Assembly: GCA_002803225.1 (NCBI GenBank)
Contig: NXFV01000488.1
Span: 1 to 64,000 of the forward strand
Length of the DNA stretch: 64,000 nucleotides
Direction: 5' to 3'
Source of the DNA: Gamarada debralockiae
Taxonomy: Eukaryota > Ascomycota > Leotiomycetes > Helotiales > Hyphodiscaceae
In this document: piece by piece, positions 24,077 to 34,273 of the stretch
Numbering within the stretch: the stretch's first letter is position 1
How the letters are laid out: each line of letters opens with the position of its first letter
Notes under the pieces: generated by a model
Database searches by the model: none
Seen by the model: only the letters and a program-made list of their open reading frames with translations
Told to the model about the DNA's origin: nothing
Made by a program: the position numbers and the translations under genes

Positions 24077-25762
24077 TCACGTAATCCGTTCCTTCTCACT
24101 CTTAACCCTTAACGCATCAATCTCCTGCTGCAGCTTACTCATCTCCGCTAAAATATCCTGGCCACCATTATTCCCTCCCAGTGGCTCTGGACTCTCCACC
24201 CTCTCAAGATGGCTAATCGAGCCCGTCTCGGATCCTCTCCTAGCGCTATCCATGCTCCTCCTCCCATGCTCCGCACTCGTCCGTCTCGACGCATCCTCCA
24301 TGCTTCTCCTTCCATGCCTGTGCGGTGGGGGCGGAGGAGGAGGCATCACCGAAGCCCGCTTATTTGGTGTACTTGTTGATGATATTGGAGGAGAGGATAT
24401 GTCCATGCTTGCAACACTTGGTGGACGACCTGATATTGACCTTGAAGAGCCGCGAGCTGGAGGCACAGGCGGTAATGACATTGTCGAAGGCGACGTAAGT
24501 GGTAGATGATGACTTGATCCTCTCACGCTCGCCGGCCTTCTCGACGGCGGCGGAGGGGGGGCACGCGCACTGTCAGACCGCGGTCTGCCGATATCCATCG
24601 CTGATATGATACTCGAGCTATCTTCTTCTACTTTCTGGGATAGGCGTTCCGAATCACTGCGCGTCGAAAGCTTGGAATCTGACACCATCTGGCTGTGTCG
24701 TCTGGCGAGGGGAGGCGCGGGTGGTGTTTTGCGGCGTAAGGAAGCAGATGGAGAGGGTGGTTCTGGTGTCTTTCCTGCAGATTCTTTGTCGAATATGCTT
24801 TCTCTATCTTCCGAATCATGACTTGCGCGCGCAGGGGCGGGTGGAAGAGGTTTGTTGAGGTCTGTTTGTGAGCGCTGGGCGGGACTGGAGTTGAAGAATT
24901 TGTTGGAACTGCTGGAACTGAGCATCGTGGGTGATGCTAGCGGTATAGAGGAGGAATCGTCTCGTAATTCGACTTTTATGAGTTTACCGTGTCGGGAGGA
25001 AGGTGGTGGGGGCTTCTTTCGACCTGCCGTGCTGATTTCAGCAGTCATGCCTCGGCGGTCGTCTTCTGGCTCTGAGATTTCGTGCGATGTGCGAGGTGAC
25101 TCGGGGTGTGCTTCTTGTATAGCCTCGAAAATTGATTGTCGTGATAATGATGATGTGTCTGTACTGCTTCCTCCGTCTCCTAATGCATGGTGGGCATGTG
25201 CCTGAGAGGTCGTAGGTGGTGTAGATATTCCCAGCCCTGCATTGCCTGTCATAAGTAACCTCTTGAAAGCCTCTACATCTAATGATGCCCGTCCTGGACT
25301 CGCAACATTTGTAGGCGGTATCACAGGCCCTTCTCTTTCAGGATGTTCCATTGTCTCCAGTGTCTTCTGGAATGGATTTGCCGGAGCTTGAGCTTGCGCG
25401 GGTTTGCTAACGGCTTCATCTTCGGACGTATCTTCGGTCGTGCTATCAAACGGATCGTTTTCATCTTGTGGGATGGGTGTAGGAGGCTTCGCATGTTTGG
25501 AGTAGGCATCTTCTCCTATTGTCGAGGAGGAATCGGGTATCGAGGGAGAAGATGGGGGAGGAGACTGGACTCGAACTTTCTTGGTGGCTTTCTTTGGCGC
25601 ATCTATATTTGAAGCATTTGTAGGATCCGGCGGGGGTTGAGCATCCGCCTGTTGATATGCGATGTGATTAAGAATGGAGGGGTGTTCGGCGGGACCGGAA
25701 GCAGTTGTTGAAGGAGGCGCTTTCCTTCTGAAAGGATTGGAGGAAGGATAATCTGTAGCCAT
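24077..25762 (-). CDS. Proline/serine-rich disordered protein with NPF motifs, possible endocytic or actin-patch factor
   Basis: A single exon of 561 residues starts at MATDYPSSNPFRRK. Almost the whole chain is low-complexity and should be disordered, rich in P, S and basic residues, with polyproline runs and many PxxP sites suited to SH3 or profilin binding. Two NPF motifs (near residue 10 and in ANPFQK) and a DPF motif are present; NPF binds EH-domain proteins and DPF binds AP-2 appendages in the endocytic machinery. The C-terminus (ILAEMSKLQQEIDALRVKSEKE) is a short coiled coil. I do not recognise a named family; the assignment to actin patches or endocytosis is inferred only from these short motifs. 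It is in the same orientation as ECO1, 798 bp downstream of it. Confidence 0.75.
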   Translation of the reverse strand: MATDYPSSNPFRRKAPPSTTASGPAEHPSILNHIAYQQADAQPPPDPTNASNIDAPKKATKKVRVQSPPPSSPSIPDSSSTIGEDAYSKHAKPPTPIPQDENDPFDSTTEDTSEDEAVSKPAQAQAPANPFQKTLETMEHPEREGPVIPPTNVASPGRASLDVEAFKRLLMTGNAGLGISTPPTTSQAHAHHALGDGGSSTDTSSLSRQSIFEAIQEAHPESPRTSHEISEPEDDRRGMTAEISTAGRKKPPPPSSRHGKLIKVELRDDSSSIPLASPTMLSSSSSNKFFNSSPAQRSQTDLNKPLPPAPARASHDSEDRESIFDKESAGKTPEPPSPSASLRRKTPPAPPLARRHSQMVSDSKLSTRSDSERLSQKVEEDSSSIISAMDIGRPRSDSARAPPPPPSRRPASVRGSSHHLPLTSPSTMSLPPVPPARGSSRSISGRPPSVASMDISSPPISSTSTPNKRASVMPPPPPPPHRHGRRSMEDASRRTSAEHGRRSMDSARRGSETGSISHLERVESPEPLGGNNGGQDILAEMSKLQQEIDALRVKSEKERIT

Positions 25763-26560
25763 TTGGTGGAAGGGCGTTTGGTAGTCAGTATCACAATCAA
25801 GTGATATCTGTTATACAGAAGGTATTTGGTTGTACATGGTGCTCGTGTTGTCTTCGTATATCGGAATCATCGGTGGTTGAAGTTGAGTAGTGACTGCAGC
25901 TTTCTTTATCGGATGGTCTGTGCGGGCAGGAGCTTTTTGAAGGGCGACGCCGAGTGTGGGGTAATAGTTTATCACAAGATCTCCAGGGGAAGCAAGGAGT
26001 CTCACAAACAACCGGAATGACTAGAAGGAGGTATATTGTTAAGTTAGGTGTGGAGTCTAGAAATGAATGCTCAATTTATCTAAGTGTTTGGGCAAAGACT
26101 TCATTGTTGGGGGGAGTTTGTCAATCGTTGGGTTCCTGTGAATGATGGCGTCAAGGCTGGCCAAGGACCATTTGAAGCCCCCTTCTCCTTCATTAGATGC
26201 GGTTGGGCAATTGATATCTGCCATTACGATGCACACTTCAATATTCACTGACGTTCAATTATCAAGTAGATAAGCCGAAGTACTGTAACTCCTGATTTGA
26301 ATGCCTATGATACCGTAACTTTCCCTGGGTATTTCGTTACATCCGCAACTCCTTGTGTTTGTATGATCATTCCATGCCCAAAGACGCCATCGCTGATGCC
26401 ACCCCTTATGCATGGTTGTAGATCCCATTTCGATGCCAACCGCGATGCTTCATTTCATGTGAACAGACGCCACTCCTGATGCCATCTCTTATGCTTTTAA
26501 TGCTTATAATAGACCCTACTTCGTTACCATGCCTTCAATGCCAAACTCCGAAAATGCAAA
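25763..26560. other. Intergenic region between ECO1 and the proline-rich gene, with degenerate direct repeats
   Basis: It carries the promoter of the proline-rich gene and the 3' flank of ECO1. Words of the type gacgccat..gatgcc..cttatgc recur. No gene is supported. Confidence 0.5.
26383..26494. repeat. Imperfect 29-bp direct repeat
   Basis: Copies at 26383-26411 and 26466-26494 agree at about 24 of 29 positions (core ctgatgcca and cttatgc). Less similar copies of the gatgcc word lie between and after them, suggesting a decayed minisatellite in the 3' flank of ECO1. Confidence 0.55.
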
Positions 26561-28755
26561 TTACAAATCCTTATTGCCCAAATCCTCTATGAGCGATGTT
26601 CCTTTGTCCAAGGTCTCCGAAAGTGCCCAGCGGTCTTGGAGTCTGCCATCCTCAACCACCATCCGAGCATCATCGATATTGACAACGAAAGGGCAGTCAT
26701 TGAAAGCCGATCCGCAGTACTGCTGCGCGAACATCATCCCAGCACCGGTCGGAACAGAGAAAGCAACCTGGTATTTGTGGAGTGTAATACCGGGGATGAA
26801 ATCCTGGCGGATACAATCGAGGAGTTTGGTTGCATATCCCTTGCGGCGGTGTGATGCTTCGGTCCACAAGCGATCGACGGACACCATGACGGGGAAGAGT
26901 CGATCCATGTCCACGTATGATTGTGTTTCAATTGGGTCCGGCGTAGCCAACTTTCCATTCCTGTCGTGCGTCTTCGGGCCACAATAGAACGCACCTGCTT
27001 GAGCAATACGCTCCGCCAGAATAACCGAAACAACCTCGACGCCAACCGTGTAGACGTAAACTTTATACCGAGGAACCTGGACGCCAGATCTTGGAGCGGA
27101 TGGGTCGGTGATCTCGCCCCAAAGGTTGGTGGGAAGGGGGCCATCGAGGCCGCGTTGGATGGATATCTCAAGAGCAATCTTGTACCACTCCCGCTCCTTT
27201 ATACCCGCGCTACGTCTATTGACTTGAATTTTGTGAGGGAAACCATCGAGGCTGTTCTCCTCCCAAAGAGAACGGCTAGAAAAACCCTTCGTGGGATGGT
27301 TGCCCCGATGGTGGTCCCTATGCCATCGCGAATGCTCCCGGACCTCATCTTCGAGAGTTCGATTGTACATGTAGCCACAATCATCGCAGACAATGTTGAC
27401 GTTTCGGGGCGAGATGAATCGTTGCTGAGTGTACGTGACATGCTTTGGCTGCGCCTTCTTCGCTTGGGGAATATCAATTGGCTCGCTGCGGGGGACCAAA
27501 TGATTGAGGATGGGGAAATCAGCATCGCCTTTACCACATGCTCTGAGCACAGGACTGCCTTTGATTTCGTGCGTGACATAGATGGATATGGGTTTCTCGC
27601 GAATAGGTGGGTTTAGCCATGCAGCAACACGGGCATTGCTAACGAAAAGACATCGGTCCGTATCGAGTCGGTCCCTAAATTCTTGCAAACCCTCGGCGCG
27701 TTCAATGCGAGAATTATCCTCCATATTGCCAACGACCTCGATGAGGTTCATATCGTACTCTTCTTCGTACTCAATGGTGGCTGGTGATGGGAGTGAAGGT
27801 TTGATAGAGAGATTTCTTCGGGTCTTCCTTCTAGGCTTCTGATATTTGGGACCTCCACCCCCTGAAAGTGGTGAAGTAGGTGGTGAGAGAATCTCGAGGT
27901 TGTCTGAGAATATTTTGACAGATCGAGTCGTTGATGGACTCGAGGAAGTCTGTATAGGCTTGAAATAGTTCTTAATGGACGAACGTTTCACTTTCTTGGC
28001 TCCTGGCGGTGACGCTGAGTCTGGACCGTCTGGCTGTCGTCTCTTCCTCGAAGGCCTTTCTAGGGGCTGCATGAGTGACTCGGGGACATGCCTTTCATCT
28101 GTGGCTGGATAGGATGAATTGGAGGTAAGAGCCAGTTCGTTTCGTCTTGTCTTGCTAGGTAAAGACTCGCTGACACCACCGACAATGTCTTTGTTATGAA
28201 CTGGTAGAGGAGAATTGACTGTATGAGGATTGTTGTTGTGTATTGTCTCTCGAAAATGACCTCGAGGACCTTTGTTGACGTTTTTTGACGGTAAGTTGTG
28301 AAGAGCAGGTCTTTGCGATACTGATGATGCCGTGAGTGGTGCTGCTGAGTCTCCTTTCTGTGATTGCTCGAACAGAGGTCCTGGACTGCTCGTGTTGAGT
28401 TGATTGGGGTCAATCTCTAGCAGAGCTTGTCTCTGGAAGATTGCTGGCGTTGTGCTGACTGTAGATTCGTTCCAGACCTGTTGTTTCCTGCGAAATTCCG
28501 AATTGCCTTCGTGATTGCGATTCTCATTAACTACCCCTAAAACACGTCTCCGACCTTCTTCTGGAGAAGCCTTCTTGTTAGAAGAATCTCTCTCTGATGT
28601 TTTCTTGGCTGCAGGTGCTGGGAAAGTCCTGTTGACGCGTCTTGAATATGTCTTGAGAGATACCCTCCTATCGTTGTTGATCAGAAAAATTTGTAACTGA
28701 ACAGATTGAAACAGAAGGTGAGCATTTACCTACGGGAACCTGAGTCGCCCGCCAT
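26561..28755 (-). CDS. ECO1: Sister-chromatid cohesion N-acetyltransferase Eco1/Ctf7
   Basis: Exon 1 is only 26 nt (28755-28730, MAGDSGSR); a 62-bp intron (28729-28668, GTAAAT..GATAG) leads to exon 2 at 28667-26561, giving 710 residues. Without the small exon the frame has no ATG until residue 207 (28072), although coding sequence clearly continues upstream. The N-terminus has the SLKTYSRR motif seen in fungal Eco1 proteins and a long disordered region, then a PIP-like SSIKNYFKP, a C2H2 zinc finger (CDDCGYMY..HSRWHRDHH) and the acetyltransferase core (VDRLWTEASHRRKGYATKLLD; YQVAFSVPTGAGMMFA). Eco1 acetylates the cohesin subunit Smc3 at replication forks. A TCACGTG box lies about 145 bp upstream. 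Confidence 0.93.
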
Positions 28756-29844
28756 CTTGGGCGTGGCCAATGGCGTCGCTCGAATTAGTCGTCGATGTTC
28801 GATATTTTTGAAGCTTTTAGAAAGTATGAAACCTTGTATCGCGAGAGATAACAGGGAGGACGCGCTAGGAAACGCGCCAAGAAACCGAGTCGCCCTATCA
28901 CGTGTTACATCAAGCTCTAACATTGCAACTACTTTACCTCATGATGTTCCTCTACCATGTTTCACTACATTAAGATATTTATTAAGCAAACTCTTTTAAA
29001 ATGCATCAATATCTCTAATAGCTCTAGCCAACTTAGTGTGTGCATCATTATGGCCTCAAAACACTCCAACCCAGAGGTAATCAAAGGTATAAAGAACAAG
29101 GTTTATTTTAATTCTTAAATATAAAATTTAACAAAGCCGTATTGATCTCATCCAAATTAAAATCAACCCGACGTTTTCTCCAAAGGGATGGCTCTACCGG
29201 TGGAAAGGCAAAGGTGCATTCGTACTCTTTCTCCAACTACCCTCCAAGGTCCTTCTCCAGATTCGCGAGAAACCTTACTAGAACATGGTCTGAACATAAT
29301 TGAAATGCACTATGAATGCATCTAAGATCCATCGAGGGGTTCTAAAGACCGAACCTCATGGAAGAGAACTTCTGCAAGAAAACGCCACCTCCACCAAAAC
29401 TCAGCGTATGTCGGGAGTCTCCGAACGAAATTCTGAGGGCATACCAACCTGTTGTGACCTGCAGTACTCGAAATCATGATTTATTCCGTGATGGGGTTAC
29501 AAGATGCCTGGTATTATGGCCATTTCGCACGACGTGGTTAATAGGGGGCGAGGATTTTAAAAGGCAATATCCGCGTTGGAGAGAGTCTGTGGTTGTTTTC
29601 GAGCTCAGGAAATCACTTTCGTCAAGAAGATGGGATTTTGGGAGACCCGGATCGGAGAAGGGATCAATGCAGCAGATATCCATATGCGTTGGCAAGCATG
29701 CAGAGTACTGTAGCAGAAGTCTATTCCAGGGAACTGAAACCCTCTTGAATGTTTTTGTATAATACACTCATCACCCGTCTATGCATATGCCCAATCAGTT
29801 TTACAGATGATGAAACAGATTTAGAGGAGGTTTGTACAGAGTCA
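28756..29844. other. ECO1 promoter and COQ1 3' flank, no further gene supported
   Basis: A TCACGTG box at 28898-28904 lies in the ECO1 promoter. A 134-codon open frame (29358-29762, +) has no recognisable feature and overlaps the expected COQ1 3' region, so I do not call it a gene. Confidence 0.45.
28898..28904. promoter_or_regulatory. TCACGTG E-box upstream of ECO1
   Basis: The palindromic CACGTG core (28899-28904) preceded by T matches the Cbf1-type bHLH site. It sits about 145 bp upstream of the ECO1 start codon. Function is inferred. Confidence 0.35.
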
Positions 29845-31266
29845 TTACTTCCTCCGCTTCAACGTCTTGATGGCCATTTCCACCAAGCCTTCTTTCGCTT
29901 CGGACTCCGGGAACGCGCTGATGGATGCGATCGCCCTGTTGGCGTATTCTTCAGCCAGAGCACGGGTCTGCTCCAATCCGTCGCTTTGGAGAACCAATTC
30001 TCTTGCCTGTAAATGGTCAGCTTTTAATCTTGGTTTGCATCCAGCGTCAGGACTTACCCTCTCCACATCTCCCTCCTCAGAAAACTTCCTCCCAACCAAA
30101 GATCCCAACTCTCTATTATTCTTCCATGCAAACAACAACGGCGCAGTCGCAAGTCCCAACTCCAGATCTGCACCAGCCGGCTTGCCCAACTCTGCCTCGC
30201 TGATCGTATAATCCAACATATCGTCTACCAGCTGGAACGCCAGGCCTAAATTCTTCCCATACAAATATGCTGCGTCCACAGTCGGCGCATCTGAGCTCCC
30301 AAGTAATGCTGCAGCTCGACAGGATTTCGATATCAAGGATGCAGATTTCAGGTATGTCTTCTGTAGGTAGTAGGAGACGGTGTCTTCGGTCCAGACAGGA
30401 TTCTTCTCGTCTCGCGCAGTGTTCTTCAGTTGCATGAATTCGCCTTCCACTAAGTTGGCAATCACCGTTGCGAGGAGTTCCGTCACTTCTGCGTCGCGGA
30501 GTCGTGCTAATGCCACTGAAGCTCGGGACAGGAGGAAATCGCCTGCTAAAACTGCCATCTTATTTCCAAATTCGAGATTCGCGGATGGATTGCCGCGGCG
30601 GGAGACAGAGTGGTCGATTACATCGTCATGGAGGAGAGAAGCGGTATGAATCAGCTCTGTTATCTCAGCGAGTCTTCGTTGGGAGGGGAGTATGTCGCTG
30701 TCCACAGCTGGGTAGGAGGTTTGCGAATGCGTGAGAGGATTCATAGTAGGCGAGGAGGGATTGACGTCCGAGAGAATGGACATTGGAGAGATAGAATCGT
30801 CTATATCCGCCGGATTTTGCTGGTTGTTGTATCTGAGCGACTTGGGTGCCAATGCCGTAGCTCGAGACATCAGGAGCACAATGAGAGGCCGCACATGTTT
30901 CCCTTCTGCTTGTGTATAGTACTTTGCAACTGTGTCGAGTGAAGGGTGTCCGGATCCGAGCAGCTGCCGTATGTTACCGGTTAAGAACTTCATCTCCTTG
31001 GCCACCATCCGCAAAGGATCCACGCTGATGCCCCCTGAACCTGCTGCCCGTGATGTCGCATTGGAGAAAACATTGGAGGCCACTGACACTGCCTGCGCCC
31101 ATGAGGACTGCCTCCTCCGAGCTGGATGATGGTATGCAGAGGTTGGAGGGAGTCGTGATGCGTATCGGGCAGTCAATTGACACCTAGAACAGGTTGACTG
31201 GAGCTGTGGTCTTGATGCAGAGGAGCTCTTCAAGAGCACCGAAGCTCTTGTCGATCGGACTTTCAT
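29845..31266 (-). CDS. COQ1: Mitochondrial long-chain polyprenyl diphosphate synthase (ubiquinone side chain)
   Basis: Exons 31266-30058 and 30006-29845 flank a 51-bp intron with perfect signals (GTAAGT, GCTGAC, TTACAG). Its length is a multiple of three, so an unspliced reading also stays open. The protein has 456 residues. The start at 31266 (MKVRSTRASVLLKSS) gives a basic, serine-rich mitochondrial presequence. Both aspartate-rich metal-binding motifs are present: LLHDDVID (first) and LVDDMLDY (second), along with the GKHVRP substrate site. The enzyme extends isoprenyl diphosphates by repeated addition of IPP in the mitochondrial matrix to make the tail of coenzyme Q. The chain length cannot be read with certainty. 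VMA12 is transcribed divergently. Confidence 0.93.
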   Translation of the reverse strand: MKVRSTRASVLLKSSSASRPQLQSTCSRCQLTARYASRLPPTSAYHHPARRRQSSWAQAVSVASNVFSNATSRAAGSGGISVDPLRMVAKEMKFLTGNIRQLLGSGHPSLDTVAKYYTQAEGKHVRPLIVLLMSRATALAPKSLRYNNQQNPADIDDSISPMSILSDVNPSSPTMNPLTHSQTSYPAVDSDILPSQRRLAEITELIHTASLLHDDVIDHSVSRRGNPSANLEFGNKMAVLAGDFLLSRASVALARLRDAEVTELLATVIANLVEGEFMQLKNTARDEKNPVWTEDTVSYYLQKTYLKSASLISKSCRAAALLGSSDAPTVDAAYLYGKNLGLAFQLVDDMLDYTISEAELGKPAGADLELGLATAPLLFAWKNNRELGSLVGRKFSEEGDVERVSPDAGCKPRLKADHLQARELVLQSDGLEQTRALAEEYANRAIASISAFPESEAKEGLVEMAIKTLKRRK

Positions 31267-31542
31267 ATCCCCTCCTCTTAAAATGAAATAAATCTGCCAC
31301 AATACACTCCTTTGAACATTTGCTACTCCAATTGCCTCCTTGAACTCGAAAAGAATATCGGATATCTGGGTTTAGGTTCCAAGAGGCGTTCTAGAAATTG
31401 TTGGAGCCGTACTCATCCGAAAAATAATTGTCGGTTGCACTATACCCTTGCCGGAACAACAGATGACCCGATGAGCAAGTCTATCCGACAAGCTTCAAAA
31501 CTGCTACCTAATGCCTGCGACAATGAAATAACCATATGCAAG
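31267..31542. promoter_or_regulatory. Shared divergent promoter of COQ1 and VMA12
   Basis: Only 276 bp separate the two start codons, so both promoters and 5' leaders must lie here. No canonical TATA box is obvious. Confidence 0.6.
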
Positions 31543-32581
31543 ATGGTGTATCTCACCATGACTCCGACCATAGTGGAGGCTCTGGAGAAGATCCAGAGCC
31601 TCGAGAGACCAGCAGATGAGAAGAGCGAGCTTCGGAGACAAGAAGTCAGCACAAGAGCGAGCTTTGAGGTTGGACAGGGTGAATCGACTCTGGAGAGAAA
31701 CCCGAGGAGCGAAGAGAAAGCTGGAGGCTCTGAAAGCGTTGTTAAGGATGAGGAGAAGCAAGGAGACTCGGTCAGGATTGAGGCTGCGGCGGGCAAGAAC
31801 GAGAAGTCCGCAGAGCCATCATTGTCGAATCCGAAACGTGGGAATCCAATATCGCACAGTCAGGTCATAGAACTGTCGAGGCAACTGAAGACTCGAGGAC
31901 TCTCACCCAGGAGCCTCGATATCTTATTGAGGGGAGCAAGAGTCTATGTGGCCCCTCCGCCACCAAAACCAGAACCGGTGAGTGCTACATCCATTGCTCT
32001 TTCACAAACTGGAACAGCTAGCTAATCTTCCCTTGCAGACCTCAGAATACAAAGCCCTAATGGCCCGTCTCCGCCGCGAAGAAGAAGCTCGCTCCTACGA
32101 ACGAATGATCAACAAGCCACCACCCATGGAGACTTTTGCACAACGCTTCCCGATGTCCTCAGCCGCACACGCATTCCCCTCCTACCAAGAACCCGAACCA
32201 GAGGATGAAGTCACTTATGCAGACATCAACAGACAAATGGCGATGATAGCAAATGTTTTGTTAAGCATTTTGGCATGCGCAGGGGCCATTTGGATAGCGG
32301 CAAGATGGTGGAGTACGCCGGCACGTTTGGCACTGAGCATGAGTGGGAGTTTGTTAGTCGGGGTTGCGGAAGTGGTGGTTTATGGAGGCTATATTAAGAG
32401 AGTGAGCGAGGCCAAGGGCAAGGAAAAGGGCATGCAGGAGATAAGGGAGGTGGTTAGGACTTGGGTTGTTGGTGGTGGGGAAGAGGAGGAAGAAGGTGGT
32501 GGAGAGCAGTCAGTGCTGGTGGAGACCAAGAAAGATCCGGACGACGTCAAGGCACGGAAACGGAAAATAAATACACCATAA
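31543..32581 (+). CDS. VMA12: V-ATPase assembly factor Vma12 / TMEM199 family
   Basis: Exons 31543-31977 and 32039-32581 are split by a 61-bp intron (GTGAGT..TTGCAG); 325 residues. I chose the ATG at 31543 (MVYLTMTPTIVEALEK); the ATG at 31558 is also possible. The family signature is YKALMARLRREEEARSYERM just after the intron, followed by two hydrophobic segments (ANVLLSILACAGAIWIAARWW and LALSMSGSLLVGVAEVVVYG) and a lysine-rich C-terminus with an acidic run. Vma12 resides in the endoplasmic reticulum membrane and, with Vma21 and Vma22, assembles the membrane sector of the vacuolar proton pump. The charged region before the domain (residues about 30-95) is poorly conserved in the family. Confidence 0.88.
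31576..31602 (+). repeat. Perfect 11-bp inverted repeat inside the VMA12 coding region
   Basis: GAGGCTCTGGA and TCCAGAGCCTC flank a 5-nt loop, so the early VMA12 mRNA can form a strong hairpin 33 nt downstream of the start codon. Confidence 0.8.
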
Positions 32582-32733
32582 ATTCTAGAATGCATTCTAA
32601 GTTGCTCAATGTCTCACTCCAGAGCTAGATTTTAGTATGGGCTTGTATGTTGAAGCTAGGAATCTAGTGATTCTCATTCGCTTGACACGGCCTACGTTTG
32701 CAATCGACACATTTCTTCATTCGGGTTGAGCAT

Positions 32734-33535
32734 TCATACACCACTTTGACTCTGCTCGGACAGCTGATCCTGGTCACTCTTCATTGCCCCGATGTATTCG
32801 CGAATATTTTCTAGGCAAGCCCGCATGTCAGCTTCGGCTCGCTGCTGAAGTGCCTTTGATTCTTCGAACTGCATCCTTATCTCCCAATCTAGGGCTGCAA
32901 TGTCATCTGCGGCACGCTCTTGTAGGGCTTGCACGTCGCGAATTTGAACATCCCTGGTTTCTTCCATAGATATGACGAACTCGACTTGTCGTAGTGCCTG
33001 CAACAGTTCTTCTGTTATAGTCTTAAGACTTTCTGGAGAGAGAGTTGTCGTCTTGGAGGTCTCCAGGATGGATGTTCTACAAACAGTCAGTATCTACTCT
33101 GCTACCGGAGATCTGACCTACGGGTTTGCAAGGCGATAAGGCTCTCTAGGACATAAGCTGAGCTATGTGATAGTACTCCGCAGTTTTTCGACGTCAGTCG
33201 CTAGAGCAACCTGTATCTTCCTAGGTATCGTTCGAACCTTCGACCTCGAAGTATCTGCACCCCGTGATGATTCGTATTTCCCAATCCTGCTACGGAATTC
33301 TTCAACAGCTGTTCTCAGGACCGTCGCTTGCTCAGCCAAGTAATCTATCCATGAAAGGCCTTGGTTTCCTTCTAAGAGCGTCTGAAGTCCCCTCACTGTG
33401 TTCACCAATTTCATTAAAAAATCCCAGGACTCTCGGTATGGCTGGCAGAGCCACCAGAGTCCTGGAGATCGTGCCAACCTTGACAATCGCCGAGACGGCA
33501 GCCACAATATCGCTAGCGGACTATCCGAAAGACAT
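32734..33535 (-). pseudogene. Relic of a fungal NLR-type N-terminal domain gene with coiled coil
   Basis: Reading leftwards from an ATG at 33535 the frame starts MSFG, hits TAG (33523-33521) and continues SASDIVAAVSAIVKV, which matches the MSFG[WY]SxxDI..A opening of a common fungal STAND/NLR-associated N-terminal domain. The next conserved pieces lie in another frame (DFLMKLVNTVRGLQTLL, SWIDYLAEQATVL, DVEKLRSTI), followed by a further shift before ESLIALQT. The last part (32734-33003) is an intact glutamate-rich coiled coil (VQALQERAADDIAALDWEIR) ending at 32734. A possible intron lies at about 33110-33068. Stops and shifts mean no full-length product can be made. The kinase gene lies next to it in divergent orientation. 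Confidence 0.55.
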
Positions 33536-34273
33536 GCTAAGAGGTATGTAGGCTCAAAATCTTTATTTGAACTGGCTAATTCCTAACAGCCTGTGATGTT
33601 GTGTGAGGCCTTTGATCATACGCACTTTAGAAGTTACGCAAACGCCTTCCTCGAGCCAATTTCAGTCATTGCTACCTCATTCAATCAACTGCGAACGGAA
33701 CCCTCAGTCTTGCGCAGACGCTGCACGCCTTTCCATTTTTGAGTTTCCCAGGTATTTACCCACTTCCCGAGATATCAAATCTCAATCCCGATCGATATTG
33801 AATCTCGAGTTCGAGATCCGCTCCCCTGGGGCTGGCTACAAAATGTTTTCTTAGCCCCCATCTTCAAGTGGGAACGTTACACAAGGCTGGACCCTGGACA
33901 AGCTCGCTCTGTTAGTACCTGACAAGAGGCGCACATGGTCTGGCCCCGAATGAATGCCTGAATCAGACGTCCGAACAAAGCCAATACGCACGAAATTTCT
34001 CGGAAACCTTTTCTCCAAAAATCATAACATTCCAAACAAAGAGCACGTCGAGCTGGAAAAAGGTTTCCATGACTCTTTTGAACCCTGCCCAGCTGGAAAG
34101 TGGGCTGCGCCTCGAAGGCACCAACAAGTAGCGAGAGCATGGGGGACTTCGTGTCGTCGCTTCTCGCACCTCGCACCTCCACTTCTTGGATCTTTCAATA
34201 CTCCACTTTCTTTCACAGTTATAACTGCATGCAAAAACTGGAGTTCAGTCAATAAAGTTATCCAACCGTTCAA
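33536..34273. other. Divergent intergenic region between the NLR-type relic and the kinase
   Basis: It holds the kinase promoter. No coding frame is supported on either strand. Confidence 0.45.

Noticed and set aside
29358..29762. 134-codon plus-strand frame between ECO1 and COQ1
   Set aside because: No recognisable feature and it lies in the 3' flank of COQ1.
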